A DNA stretch of 64,000 bases, from assembly GCF_008329645.1 (NCBI RefSeq), contig NZ_CP043474.1, positions 3,968,001-4,032,000 on the forward strand. The letters are read 5' to 3'. Positions within the stretch are counted from its first letter, which is position 1, and each line of letters starts with the position of its first letter. A program made the translations under genes and the position numbers. The notes under the pieces were generated by a model. It did not search any database. It was not told the DNA's origin and was given only the letters and a program-made list of their open reading frames with translations. This document shows positions 47,313 through 58,508 of this stretch, in pieces. The stretch is from Mycolicibacterium grossiae (GTDB lineage Bacteria > Actinomycetota > Actinomycetes > Mycobacteriales > Mycobacteriaceae).

Positions 47313-48187
47313 GCACCGACATCGCCACCGCCGTCAAGGCCGCGGTGTTCGCCGAGGCGCTGCCCTGGCTGACGGCGCTGCACGGCAAGGTCGTGGTGGT
47401 CAAGTACGGCGGCAACGCCATGACCGACGACGTGCTGAAGGCGGCGTTCGCCGCGGACTTGGCCTTCCTGCGCAACTGCGGCATCCACCCGGTCGTCGTG
47501 CACGGCGGCGGTCCGCAGATCAGCGCGATGCTGACGAAGCTCGGCATCCCCGGTGAGTTCAAGGGCGGCTTCCGCGTGACCACCCCGGAGGTGCTCGACG
47601 TCGCGCGCATGGTGCTGTTCGGGCAGGTCGGCCGCGAACTCGTCGGCCTGATCAACGCGCACGGGCCGTACGCGGTCGGAATCACCGGCGAGGACGCCCA
47701 CCTGTTCACCGCGGTCCGGCGCACCGTGACCGTCGACGGCGTGGCCACCGACATCGGGCTGGTGGGCGACGTCGAGAAGGTGGACACGTCCGCGGTCCTC
47801 GACCTCATCGCGGCCGGCCGGATCCCGGTGGTCTCCACGATCGCACCGGACGCCGACGGCGTGGTGCACAACATCAACGCCGACACCGCCGCGGCGGCCC
47901 TCGCCGAAGCGCTCGGCGCCGCGAAGCTGCTGATGCTCACCGACGTCGAGGGCCTGTACACCGACTGGCCGGACCGCACCTCGCTCGTCAGCGAGATCGA
48001 CGTCGCCGAACTGGTGGCACTGCTGCCGCGCCTCGAGTCGGGAATGGTCCCCAAGATCGAGGCGTGCCTGCGCGCCGTCGGCGGCGGGGTGCCCAGCGCC
48101 CACGTCATCGACGGGCGCGTCGAGCACTGCGTGCTGGTCGAACTGCTCACCGACGAGGGGTCCGGAACGAAGGTGGTGCCGAGATGA
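47309..48187 (+). CDS. argB: N-acetylglutamate kinase
   Basis: Phosphorylates N-acetylglutamate, the second step and usual arginine feedback point. The 292-residue amino acid kinase has VVVKYGGNAM, VVVHGGGPQI, VVSTIAPDADGVVHNINADTAAAALAEALGAAKLLMLTDVEGLY and MVPKIEACLRAV. An N-terminal helix (about 1-25) like that of hexameric arginine-sensitive enzymes is present, so arginine inhibition is likely. GTG 47309 overlaps the argJ stop. Confidence 0.97.
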   Translation: MSTDIATAVKAAVFAEALPWLTALHGKVVVVKYGGNAMTDDVLKAAFAADLAFLRNCGIHPVVVHGGGPQISAMLTKLGIPGEFKGGFRVTTPEVLDVARMVLFGQVGRELVGLINAHGPYAVGITGEDAHLFTAVRRTVTVDGVATDIGLVGDVEKVDTSAVLDLIAAGRIPVVSTIAPDADGVVHNINADTAAAALAEALGAAKLLMLTDVEGLYTDWPDRTSLVSEIDVAELVALLPRLESGMVPKIEACLRAVGGGVPSAHVIDGRVEHCVLVELLTDEGSGTKVVPR

Positions 48188-49428
48188 GCGAGCCGCAGAC
48201 GACCGAGACGACGACTACCGAGGCGACGACTACCGAGGCGACGAATACCGCGACGCTGCAGGACCGTTGGCGTGCGGTGATGATGGACAACTACGGCACG
48301 CCGCCGGTCGCGCTGGCGAGCGGCGACGGCGCCGTGGTCACCGACGTCGACGGCAGGTCCTACGTCGACCTCCTCGGCGGCATCGCGGTGAACGTGCTGG
48401 GCCACCGGCACCCCGCGGTCATCGAGGCGGTCACGCGCCAGCTGAACACCCTGGGCCACACCTCGAACCTGTACGCCACCGAGCCGGGCATCGCACTCGC
48501 CGAGGCGCTCGTCGCGCACCTCGGTGGGGACGCGCCCGCCCGGGTCTTCTTCGCCAACTCCGGCACCGAGGCCAACGAGGTCGCGTTCAAGCTGACCCGG
48601 CTCACCGGGCGTACCCGGCTGATCGCGGCCGACGGTGCGTTCCACGGGCGCACCATGGGATCGCTGGCCCTCACCGGTCAGCCCTCCAAGCAGGCCCCGT
48701 TCGCGCCGCTGCCCGGCGACGTCACGCACGTGCCCTACGGCGACGTCGCGGCGCTCGAGGCCGCCGTCGACGACCGGACGGCCGCGGTGTTCCTCGAGCC
48801 GATCATGGGGGAGGGCGGCGTCGTCACCCCGCCGCCCGGCTACCTCGCCGCGGCCCGCGACGTCACCACCCGGCACGGCGCGCTGCTGGTGCTCGACGAG
48901 GTGCAGACCGGCGTCGGCCGCACCGGCGCGTTCTACGCCCACTCCCACGACGGCATCACCCCCGACGTCGTGACCCTGGCCAAGGGCCTGGGCGGCGGCC
49001 TGCCGATCGGCGCCTGCCTCGCCGTCGGACCCGCCGCGGACCTGCTGACCCCGGGACTGCACGGCAGCACGTTCGGCGGCAACCCGGTGTGCACGGCCGC
49101 GGCGCTCGCCGTGCTGCGGACCCTCGCCGAGGAGGACCTCATCACGCGCGCCGACGTGCTCGGCAAGGTCCTCGCGCACGGCATCGAGGGCACCGGACAT
49201 CCGCTGGTCGACCACGTCCGCGGACGCGGGCTGCTGCGCGGCATCGTGCTCACCGCGCCGCAGGCCAAGGCGGTCGAGACCGCCGCCCGCGACGCCGGCT
49301 ACCTGGTCAACGCCGCCGCGCCGGACGTGGTGCGGCTGGCGCCGCCGCTGGTGGTGACCGAGGCGCAGGTCGACGGCTTCGTCGCCGCGCTGCCCGGCAT
49401 CCTCGACGTCGCGTCGGAGCCGGCATGA
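48184..49428 (+). CDS. argD: Acetylornithine aminotransferase
   Basis: PLP-dependent class III aminotransferase converting N-acetylglutamate semialdehyde to acetylornithine. The 414-residue protein has GGIAVNVLGHRHP, FFANSGTEANEVAFKL, GAFHGRTMGSLALTG, LVLDEVQTGVGRTG, the PLP Lys in VTLAKGLGGGLP, and GSTFGGNPV. The first 20 residues are an unusual Thr/Glu run (TTETTTTEATTTEAT) encoded by 15-bp repeats, not part of the enzyme fold. ATG 48184 overlaps the argB stop (ATGA). Confidence 0.97.
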   Translation: MSEPQTTETTTTEATTTEATNTATLQDRWRAVMMDNYGTPPVALASGDGAVVTDVDGRSYVDLLGGIAVNVLGHRHPAVIEAVTRQLNTLGHTSNLYATEPGIALAEALVAHLGGDAPARVFFANSGTEANEVAFKLTRLTGRTRLIAADGAFHGRTMGSLALTGQPSKQAPFAPLPGDVTHVPYGDVAALEAAVDDRTAAVFLEPIMGEGGVVTPPPGYLAAARDVTTRHGALLVLDEVQTGVGRTGAFYAHSHDGITPDVVTLAKGLGGGLPIGACLAVGPAADLLTPGLHGSTFGGNPVCTAAALAVLRTLAEEDLITRADVLGKVLAHGIEGTGHPLVDHVRGRGLLRGIVLTAPQAKAVETAARDAGYLVNAAAPDVVRLAPPLVVTEAQVDGFVAALPGILDVASEPA

Positions 49429-49474
49429 CGTGCACGACCCGGACGCGAGACCAGAACCGGAAGCGAGACCGACG

Positions 49475-50413
49475 ATGACCGTGCGCCACTTCCTGCGCGA
49501 TGACGACCTCGACCCCGACGAGCAGGCCGAGGTGCTCGCCCTGGCCGCGCGTCTCAAGGACGCGCCGTTCAGCGCGCGCCCGCTGGAGGGGCCGCGCGGC
49601 GTCGCGGTGATCTTCGAGAAGAACTCGACCCGTACCCGCTTCTCCTTCGAGATGGGCATCGCCCAACTGGGCGGGCACGCGGTGGTCGTCGACGGGCGCA
49701 GCACCCAGCTGGGCCGCGAGGAGACGCTCGAGGACACCGGCGTCGTGCTGTCGCGGTACGTCGACGCCATCGTGTGGCGCACCTTCGCCCAGGAGCGGCT
49801 CACCGCGATGGCCAGCGGCGCGACGGTGCCCATCGTCAACGCGCTGTCCGACGAGTTCCACCCGTGCCAGGTGCTCGCCGACCTGCAGACGCTGACCGAG
49901 CGCAAGGGTGGCGCCGCGGGCCTCAAGGGGCTGCGCATGACCTACTTCGGGGACGGCGCCAACAACATGGCGCACTCGTTGATGCTCGGCGGCGTCACCG
50001 CGGGCGTCGACGTCACGATCGCCGCGCCCGCGGGCTTCGAGCCGCACCCGCAGTTCGTCGCCGCCGCCGAGCGCCGGGCCGCCGAGACCGGTGCGACCGT
50101 CACCGTCACCGCGGACGCGCAGGCGGGCGCCGACGGCGCCGACGTGCTGGTCACCGACACCTGGACGTCGATGGGGCAGGAGAACGACGGATTGGACCGG
50201 GTCCGGCCCTTCCGCCCCTTCCAGGTCAATGCGGCGCTGCTGGAACGCGCCGACCCCGCGGCGGTCGTCCTGCACTGCCTGCCCGCGCACCGCGGCCACG
50301 AGATCACCGACGACGTGCTCGACGGTCCCCGCAGCGCCGTGTGGGACGAGGCGGAGAACCGGCTGCACGCCCAGAAGGCGCTGCTGGTGTGGCTGCTGGA
50401 GCGGCGCGGATGA
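49475..50413 (+). CDS. argF: Ornithine carbamoyltransferase
   Basis: Makes citrulline from ornithine and carbamoyl phosphate. The 312-residue protein has the carbamoyl-phosphate motif STRTR, DEFHPCQVLADLQT, TDTWTSMGQE and the ornithine-site HCLPAHRG. The start is ATG 49475 (MTVRHFLRDDDL), the family N-terminus. GTG 49430, nearer to the argD stop, would add 15 charged residues and is less likely. The 46-bp gap to argD is the first break in overlap within the operon. Confidence 0.97.
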   Translation: MTVRHFLRDDDLDPDEQAEVLALAARLKDAPFSARPLEGPRGVAVIFEKNSTRTRFSFEMGIAQLGGHAVVVDGRSTQLGREETLEDTGVVLSRYVDAIVWRTFAQERLTAMASGATVPIVNALSDEFHPCQVLADLQTLTERKGGAAGLKGLRMTYFGDGANNMAHSLMLGGVTAGVDVTIAAPAGFEPHPQFVAAAERRAAETGATVTVTADAQAGADGADVLVTDTWTSMGQENDGLDRVRPFRPFQVNAALLERADPAAVVLHCLPAHRGHEITDDVLDGPRSAVWDEAENRLHAQKALLVWLLERRG

Positions 50414-50889
50414 CGTCCGCGGCGACCCGCGCCGGCCGGCAGGCGCGCATCATCACGCTGCTGTCGTCCCAATCGGTCCGCAGCCAGGGCGAACTCGCGG
50501 CGCTCCTCGCCGAAGAGGGCATCGAGGTCACCCAGGCCACGCTGTCGCGCGACCTCGAGGAGCTCGGCGCGGTGAAGCTGCGCGGCGCGGACGGCGGCAC
50601 CGGCGTCTACGTCGTGCCCGAGGACGGCAGCCCGGTGCGGGGCGTCGCCGGCGGCACCGACCGCATGACGCGGTTGCTGCACGAGCTGCTGGTCGCCACC
50701 GACGCCAGCGGCAACCTCGCGGTCCTGCGGACGCCACCGGGCGCCGCGCACTACCTCGCGAGCGCCATCGACCGTGCCGCCTTGCCCGAGGTGGTCGGCA
50801 CGATCGCCGGCGACGACACCATCTTCGTGATGGCCCGCGAACCCATGACGGGCGCGGACCTCGCCACCCTGTTCGAGAACGTCAAGTAG
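50410..50889 (+). CDS. argR: Arginine repressor
   Basis: Hexameric, arginine-binding repressor of the arg genes. The 159-residue protein has an N-terminal winged helix (RIITLLSSQSVRSQGELAALLAEEGIEVTQATLSRDLEELGAVKLR) and a C-terminal oligomerisation/arginine domain (GAAHYLASAIDRAALPEVVGTIAGDDTIFVMARE). It lies inside the operon it controls, ATG overlapping the argF stop, so it is autoregulated through the ARG box before argC. Confidence 0.97.
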   Translation: MTSAATRAGRQARIITLLSSQSVRSQGELAALLAEEGIEVTQATLSRDLEELGAVKLRGADGGTGVYVVPEDGSPVRGVAGGTDRMTRLLHELLVATDASGNLAVLRTPPGAAHYLASAIDRAALPEVVGTIAGDDTIFVMAREPMTGADLATLFENVK

Positions 50890-50933
50890 AGATCGGCCGA
50901 GGCGCACTCGGCCGACGTCGAGAAGGAGAACCC

Positions 50934-52132
<1,199 letters not shown>

Positions 52133-52136
<4 letters not shown>

Positions 52137-53560
52137 GCGCGGACAGCCGGGGCACCAACGAAGGGTCGCTGTGGGGCGGGCGGTTCACCGACGGCCCCGC
52201 CGACGCGCTGGCGGCGCTCAGCAAGTCGACGCACTTCGACTGGGTGCTCGCCCCGTACGACGTGCGTGCCTCAAAGGCGCACGTGCGGGTGCTGTTCACC
52301 GCGGGTCTGCTGACCGCCGAGCAGCGCGACGGGCTGCTCGCGGGGCTCGACTCCCTGGAGTCCGACGTCGCGGACGGCAGTTTCGGTCCGCTGCCGTCGG
52401 ACGAGGACGTGCACGGCGCGCTCGAGCGCGGCCTGATCGACCGGGTGGGGGAGGACCTCGGCGGTCGGCTGCGGGCGGGCCGCTCGCGCAACGACCAGGT
52501 CGCAACGCTGTTCCGGATGTGGTTGCGCGACGCCATGATTCGCATCGCCGACGGCGTGCTGGACGTCGTCGCGGCGCTCGCCACCCAGGCGGCCGCCCAC
52601 CCGATGGCCATCATGCCCGGCAAGACCCACCTGCAGTCCGCGCAGCCGGTGCTGCTCGCGCACCACCTGCTGGCCCACGCCCATCCGCTGCTGCGCGACA
52701 TCGGGCGGATCGTGGACTTCGACGGCCGGGCCGCGGTCTCGCCCTACGGTTCGGGGGCGCTCGCCGGGTCGTCCCTCGGCCTCGACCCCGACGCGATCGC
52801 CGCCGAACTCGGCTTCGACGCTGCGGCCGACAACTCCATCGACGCGACCGCGGCGCGCGACTTCGCCGCCGAGGGCGCGTTCGTGCTCGCGATGATCGGC
52901 GTCGACCTGTCTCGGCTCGCCGAGGACGTCATCCTGTGGAGCACCACCGAGTTCGGGTACGTCGAGCTGCACGACGCCTGGTCGACGGGCAGCTCGATCA
53001 TGCCGCAGAAGAAGAACCCCGACATCGCCGAGTTGGCGCGCGGCAAGTCCGGCCGGCTGATCGGCAACCTGACCGGTCTGCTCGCCACGCTCAAGGCGCA
53101 GCCGCTGGCCTACAACCGGGACCTGCAGGAGGACAAGGAGCCGGTCTTCGACTCGGTGGCGCAGCTGGAACTGCTGCTGCCGGCCGTTGCGGGCCTGGTC
53201 GGCACGCTGCGCTTCGACACCGACCGCATGGCCGACCTCGCCCCGCTCGGCTACACGCTCGCCACCGACGTCGCGGAATGGCTGGTGCGCGAGGGCGTTC
53301 CGTTCCGCGTGGCGCACGAGGCGGCGGGCGCAGCGGTCCGGGCGGCCGAGGCTCGCGGTGTCGGGCTCGAGGAACTCGCCGACGACGAACTCGCCGGCAT
53401 CCACCCCGGGCTCACCGCCCGGGTGCGCGACGTGCTGACCGTCGCGGGGTCGGTCGACTCGCGCGACGCGCGCGGCGGCACGGCACCGGTCCAGGTGGCA
53501 CGCCAGCTCGGCGTCGTGCGCGACACCGCGGACCGGCTCCGGCTCGCCCTGCGGCGCTGA
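52133..53560 (+). CDS. argH: Argininosuccinate lyase
   Basis: Splits argininosuccinate into arginine and fumarate, the last step. The 475-residue protein of the fumarase/aspartase superfamily has LWGGRFTDGPADALAALSKS, GRLRAGRSRNDQV, MPGKTHLQSAQPV and the signature GSSIMPQKKNPD with the catalytic Ser loop. GTG 52133 overlaps the argG stop. Last gene of the operon; a convergent ABC-F gene ends 4 bp later and no terminator hairpin fits between them. Confidence 0.97.
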
Positions 53561-53564
53561 CCTG

Positions 53565-55319
53565 TCAGTCGTCCGCCAGGGCCAGCCACTCCTCTTCGAG
53601 ACCGTCCTTGCGGGCGGTGAGGTCGCGCAGTTCGGCGTTGAGTTCGCCGAGCCGGACATGGTCGCTGACCGCGTCGGCCATCGTCGCGTGCAGCGCGGTG
53701 ATGCGGTCGTCGAGCTTGGCGAGCTGATTCTCGATGCGCGCCAGTTCCTTCCCGGTGCGCCGGGACCGGGCCGAGTCCGACTTGCCGCGCTCGGCGGTCT
53801 TCGGCGGCGCCGCCGTCGGCCGCTGTCCGGCGGACCGCTCGTCGAGGTACTGCTCGATGCCGCCGGGCAGCAGGTCGCAGCGTCCGCCGCCGCGCAGTGC
53901 GTAGGTCACGTCGGCCACGCGCTCGAGGAAGTAGCGGTCGTGGGTGACGACGAGCAGCGTCCCCGGCCAGCCGTCCAGGTAGTCCTCCAGAACCGTCAGC
54001 GTGTCGATGTCCAGGTCGTTGGTCGGCTCGTCGAGCAGCAGCACGTTGGGCTCGTCGAGGAGCAGCCGCAGGAACTGCAACCGGCGTCGTTCGCCACCGG
54101 AGAGGTCGCCCAGCCGGGTGGTGAGCTTGTCCCCGGTGAAGCCGAAGTCCTCGAGCAGCGTCGAGGTGCTGACCTCGCGGCCGCCCGCCAGTTCGGTGAT
54201 CCGCCGCCGGTTCTCCACGGCATCGAGCACCCGGTCGTCGTCGCCGAGTTCGGCGAGCGCCTGGCTGAGGTAGCCGATGTGCAGCGTCTGGCCGCGCTTG
54301 ACGGTGCCCGACGTGGGCTCCAGTTCGCCGATCAGCAGCTTGAGCACCGACGACTTGCCGGTGCCGTTGACGCCCACCAGGCCGATGCGGGCACCCGGAC
54401 CGATCGACCAGTCGACCTTGTCGAGGATGGTCTTGCCGCCGAGCTCGAGCACCACGCGGTGCAGGTCGAAGACGTCCTTGCCGAGGCGGGCGGTCGCAAA
54501 GCGCTGCAGCGACAACGCATCCCGCGGCGGCGGCTCGTTGGCGATCAGGTCGTTGGCGGCCTGGATGCGGAACTTCGGCTTCGACGAGCGGGCCGGAGGT
54601 CCGCGCCGCAGCCACGCCAGTTCCTTGCGCATCAGGTTGCGCCGCCGCGTCTCGGTTCCCGCGGCGATGCGCGCACGCTCGGCGCGGGCCAGGACGTAGG
54701 CGGCGTAGCCGCCGTCGTAGCCGTCCACGGCGCCGTCGTGCACCTCCCAGGTGCTGGTGCACACCGCGTCCAGGAACCAGCGGTCGTGGCTCACCACCAC
54801 CAGCGCCTGCGTGCGCTGCCCGGCGAGGTGGTCGGCGAGCCAGCCGATCACCTCGACGTCGAGGTGGTTCGTCGGCTCGTCGAGGACCAGGACGTCGTGC
54901 CCGGCCAGCAGCACCGCCGCCAGCGCGACCCGGCGGCGCTCGCCACCGCTGAGGTCGGCGACCGGCTGATCCAGCGCGACGCTGGCCAGCAGGTGCTCGA
55001 CCACCGCCCGGGTCTCGGCCTCGGCGGCCCAAATGTGGTCGGGTCGCCCGCCGACGATCACGTCGCGGATGGTGGCCTCGGCGCGGAAGTCGTCGGCCTG
55101 ATGCAGGTACCCCACCGACAGTCCGGACGTGTGGGTGACGCGGCCGGAGTCCGGCGCGCGGGTGGCGGTGAGGACCTGCAGCAGCGTGGTCTTGCCGTCG
55201 CCATTGCGTCCCACGACGCCGATCGCGGCGCCCTCGTCGACGCCCAGGCTCACGCCGTCCAGCAGGGTGCGCGTGCCGTAGCCGACGGTCACGCGTTCGA
55301 GGTTGATCAGGTTCGCCAT
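53565..55319 (-). CDS. ABC-F family ATPase (Uup-like)
   Basis: A 584-residue cytosolic protein with two ABC domains and no membrane part. Walker A sites are GRNGDGKTT (about 38-46) and GVNGTGKSS (about 315). Signatures are LSGGERRRVALAAVLL and LSGGERRRLQFLRLLL, with DEPTNHLD and DEPTNDLD Walker B motifs and a linker helix with Arg/Lys. A C-terminal coiled coil (ELARIENQLAKLDDRITALHATMADA...) follows, as in Uup. ABC-F proteins act on ribosomes or in DNA-related processes, and some give antibiotic protection; which applies here is not visible. The start is ATG 55319. Confidence 0.92.
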   Translation of the reverse strand: MANLINLERVTVGYGTRTLLDGVSLGVDEGAAIGVVGRNGDGKTTLLQVLTATRAPDSGRVTHTSGLSVGYLHQADDFRAEATIRDVIVGGRPDHIWAAEAETRAVVEHLLASVALDQPVADLSGGERRRVALAAVLLAGHDVLVLDEPTNHLDVEVIGWLADHLAGQRTQALVVVSHDRWFLDAVCTSTWEVHDGAVDGYDGGYAAYVLARAERARIAAGTETRRRNLMRKELAWLRRGPPARSSKPKFRIQAANDLIANEPPPRDALSLQRFATARLGKDVFDLHRVVLELGGKTILDKVDWSIGPGARIGLVGVNGTGKSSVLKLLIGELEPTSGTVKRGQTLHIGYLSQALAELGDDDRVLDAVENRRRITELAGGREVSTSTLLEDFGFTGDKLTTRLGDLSGGERRRLQFLRLLLDEPNVLLLDEPTNDLDIDTLTVLEDYLDGWPGTLLVVTHDRYFLERVADVTYALRGGGRCDLLPGGIEQYLDERSAGQRPTAAPPKTAERGKSDSARSRRTGKELARIENQLAKLDDRITALHATMADAVSDHVRLGELNAELRDLTARKDGLEEEWLALADD

Positions 55320-55443
55320 CGACCGCCAATCCTAGGTCCCCGGGCCGGCCGGCCGTCGCGGCGATCACGGCGGTGAGGTTCCGGCGCTGTGCCATGATGG
55401 CGACGTCGAGCAGCAGGCACGGTGTTCGGGAAGGGGACGCGCA

Positions 55444-58419
55444 GTGGTCGATCTGTCCGCGCTCACCAGGCCGGTGGGCCGATTGGTGGCGACCGCCCAG
55501 AACGGCCTGGAGGTGCTTCGCTACGGCGGCCTGGAGACCGGTGCCGTACCGTCGCCGTTCCAGATCATCGAGTCGGTCCCGATGTACCGGCTGCGCCGCT
55601 ACTTCCCGCCCGACGCCCGCCCCGGCGCCACCCCGCCCGGGCCGCCCGTGCTGATGGTGCACCCCATGATGATGAGCGCCGACATGTGGGACGTGACGCG
55701 CGACGAGGGAGCCGTCGGCATCCTGCACGCGGCGGGCCTCGACCCGTGGGTCATCGACTTCGGCTCGCCCGACAAGGTCGAGGGCGGCATGGACCGCACC
55801 CTGGCCGACCACGTCGTCGCGCTCAGCGAGGCCATCGACACGGTCAAGAAGGTCACCGACCGCGACGTCCACCTCGCCGGCTACTCCCAGGGCGGCATGT
55901 TCGCCTACCAGACCGCTGCCTACCGGCGCGCCAAGGATCTGGCGAGCATCGTGGCCTTCGGCTCACCGGTCGACACCCTGGCCGGACTGCCGATGAACCT
56001 GCCGCCCAATCTCGGCGCGGCGGCCGCCGACTTCATGGCCGACCACGTGTTCAGCCGCATCGACATCCCGGGCTGGTTGGCGCGCACCGGGTTTCAGATG
56101 CTCGACCCGCTCAAGACCGCGCAGGCGCGGATCGACTTCCTGCGTCAGCTGCACGACCGGGAGGCGCTGCTGCCGCGCGAGCAGCAGCGCCGGTTCCTGG
56201 CCAACGAGGGCTGGATCGCGTGGTCCGGCCCCGCCGTGGCCGAACTGCTCAAGCAGTTCATCGCCCACAACCGGATGATGAGCGGCGGCTTCTCGATCCG
56301 CGGGGACCTCGTCACGCTCAGCGACATCGACTGCCCCGTGCTGGCCGTCGTCGGCGAGGTCGACGACATCGGCCAGCCGGCGTCGGTGCGCGGCATCAAG
56401 CGCGCGGCCCCGCAGGCCGATGTCTACGAATACCTCATCCGGACCGGACATTTCGGCCTGGTCGTCGGCAGCAAGGCGGCCAGCCAGACCTGGCCCACCG
56501 TCGCCGCCTGGGTCGAGTGGCTCTCCGGCAGTGGCGAGCTGCCCGAGGACGTGGTGCCGATGGCACTGCAGCCCGCCGAGCCGAGCGAGAGCGGCGTCGC
56601 GCTGGCGTCGCGCGTCGCGCACGGCGCGGCGGCCGCCACCGAGATGACGTTCAGTTTGGCGCGTTCGGCCGCCGGTGCGGTGGTCTCGGCCAACAAGTCG
56701 GCCCGCGCGCTGGTCATCGAGACCGCCCGTACCCTGCCGCGGCTCGCGCGGCTGGGGCAGATCAACGACCACACCCGGATCTCGCTCGGCCGGATCATGG
56801 AGGAGCAGGCCCGCGCCACGCCCAACGGCGAGTTCCTGCTCTTCGACGGGCGCGTGCACACCTACGAGGCCGTCGACCGGCGCATCAACAACGTCGTGCG
56901 CGGCCTCATCGAGGTGGGCGTGCGCCAAGGCGCCCGGGTGGGCGTGCTGATGGAGACCCGGCCCAGCGCGCTGGTCGCCATCGCGGCGCTGTCCCGGCTC
57001 GGCGCGGTGGCGGTACTGATGCCGCCGGACGCCGACCTGGCCGAGGCCGCGGTGCTCGGCGCCGTGTCCGACGTCATCGCCGATCCCGGCCACCTCGACG
57101 CGGCGCGCGCGCTCCCGCTGCGCACGCTGGTGCTCGGCGGCGGCGAGGCGCGCGACCTGGACCTGCCCGCCGACGCCGACGTCATCGACATGGAGCAGAT
57201 CGATCCCGACCGCGTCGAGCTGCCCGGCTGGTACCGGCCCAACCCCGGGTACGCGAAGGACCTGGCCTACGTGGCCTTCGCGACGGTGGGCGGCAAGCTC
57301 GTCGCCCGGCAGATCACCAACTTCCGCTGGGCGCTGTCGGCGTTCGGTACCGCCTCGGCGGCGAACCTGAGTCGCGGCGACACCGTGTACTGCCTGACGC
57401 CGCTGCACCATCAGTCGGGCCTGCTGGTGAGCCTCGGTGGCGCGGTCGTCGGCGGCACCCGGATCGCGCTGTCCCGCGGCCTGCGCCCCGACCGGTTCGT
57501 GCACGAGCTCCGCCAGTACGGCGTCACCGTCGTCTCCTACACCTGGGCAATGCTGCGCGAGGTCATCGACGACCCGTCCTTCGTCCTGCGCGGCAACCAC
57601 CCCGTGCGGTTGTTCATCGGCTCGGGCATGCCGACCGGACTGTGGCAGCGCGTGGAGGAGGAGTTCGCACCCGCGCACGTCGTCGAGTTCTTCGCCACCA
57701 CCGACGGACAGGCCGTGCTCGCCAACGTCTCCGGCGCCAAACGGGGCAGCGAGGGCCGCCCGCTGCCCGGCGGCGGACGCGTGGAACTCGCGGCCTACGA
57801 CGTCGACGACGACCTCATCCTCGAGGACGACCGCGGCTTCGTCCGGGTCGCGGCGCCGGGCGAGGTCGGCGTCCTGATCGCGCACCCGCGCGGACCCATC
57901 GACCCGACCGCCTCGGTGAAGCGCGGCGTGTTCGCGCCCGCCGACACGTGGGTGTCGACCGAATACCTGTTCCGCCGCGACGACGACGGCGACTTCTGGC
58001 TGGTGGACAACCGGACCGGCGTCATCCGGACCGAGCGCGGTCCGGTGTTCAGTGCTGCGGTCAACGACACCGTCGGCCGGATCGGGGCGGTCGACCTCGC
58101 GGTGACCTACGGCGTGCAGGCCGGGGGACGCACCCTCGCGGTCACGGCGGTGGCGCTGGCGCCCGGCGGCAGCGTGCCGACGGCGGACCTCGACGAGGCG
58201 CTGGCCGCCCTGCCGGTCGGCGCGCACCCCGACGTCGTGCACGTCGTGCAGGACATGAAGCTCAGCGCGTCCTACCGGCCGCTGCTGGGACCGCTGCGCG
58301 CCGCGGGCCTGCCGAAGGCGGGCCGTAACGCCTGGTATCGCGACGACGACACAGGGGTGTACAGGCGGCTCACGGCCGCCGTGCGTGCCGAACTGTCGGG
58401 AGACGGCTCGGCCCACTGA
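55444..58419 (+). CDS. Fusion of PhaC-like alpha/beta hydrolase and AMP-binding (acyl-CoA synthetase) domains, Rv1683-like
   Basis: A 991-residue protein. The N-terminal hydrolase (about 20-365) resembles PHA synthase/lipase: VLMVHPMMMSADMWDV, nucleophile elbow GYSQGG (Ser148), and a C-terminal His in RTGHFGLVVGSKA. The C-terminal half (about 440-985) is ANL-type (LFDGRVHTYEAVDRRINNVVRGL..., FFATTDGQAVLANVSGAKRGSEGRPLPGG, FWLVDNRTG). The phosphate-binding A3 loop is degenerate (YVAFATVGGKLVARQITN in place of TSGTTGxPK), so synthetase activity is uncertain. The M. tuberculosis/BCG counterpart is linked to lipid droplets and triacylglycerol turnover. The start is GTG 55444 behind GGAAGGGGA. Confidence 0.9.
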   Translation: MVDLSALTRPVGRLVATAQNGLEVLRYGGLETGAVPSPFQIIESVPMYRLRRYFPPDARPGATPPGPPVLMVHPMMMSADMWDVTRDEGAVGILHAAGLDPWVIDFGSPDKVEGGMDRTLADHVVALSEAIDTVKKVTDRDVHLAGYSQGGMFAYQTAAYRRAKDLASIVAFGSPVDTLAGLPMNLPPNLGAAAADFMADHVFSRIDIPGWLARTGFQMLDPLKTAQARIDFLRQLHDREALLPREQQRRFLANEGWIAWSGPAVAELLKQFIAHNRMMSGGFSIRGDLVTLSDIDCPVLAVVGEVDDIGQPASVRGIKRAAPQADVYEYLIRTGHFGLVVGSKAASQTWPTVAAWVEWLSGSGELPEDVVPMALQPAEPSESGVALASRVAHGAAAATEMTFSLARSAAGAVVSANKSARALVIETARTLPRLARLGQINDHTRISLGRIMEEQARATPNGEFLLFDGRVHTYEAVDRRINNVVRGLIEVGVRQGARVGVLMETRPSALVAIAALSRLGAVAVLMPPDADLAEAAVLGAVSDVIADPGHLDAARALPLRTLVLGGGEARDLDLPADADVIDMEQIDPDRVELPGWYRPNPGYAKDLAYVAFATVGGKLVARQITNFRWALSAFGTASAANLSRGDTVYCLTPLHHQSGLLVSLGGAVVGGTRIALSRGLRPDRFVHELRQYGVTVVSYTWAMLREVIDDPSFVLRGNHPVRLFIGSGMPTGLWQRVEEEFAPAHVVEFFATTDGQAVLANVSGAKRGSEGRPLPGGGRVELAAYDVDDDLILEDDRGFVRVAAPGEVGVLIAHPRGPIDPTASVKRGVFAPADTWVSTEYLFRRDDDGDFWLVDNRTGVIRTERGPVFSAAVNDTVGRIGAVDLAVTYGVQAGGRTLAVTAVALAPGGSVPTADLDEALAALPVGAHPDVVHVVQDMKLSASYRPLLGPLRAAGLPKAGRNAWYRDDDTGVYRRLTAAVRAELSGDGSAH

Positions 58420-58508
58420 GGCCGTGCGTCACATTGGTCACACTGTTAGGCTCCGCCCGACGGCAGATCGCCGCACGGGTCGGGCCCCGCTCCGCATGGA
58501 GGAATCGG

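Noticed and set aside
53251..55872. 873-residue minus-strand frame across argH end and the ABC-F gene
   Set aside because: Out of frame with the clear ABC-F protein; Arg/Pro/Ala-rich shadow.
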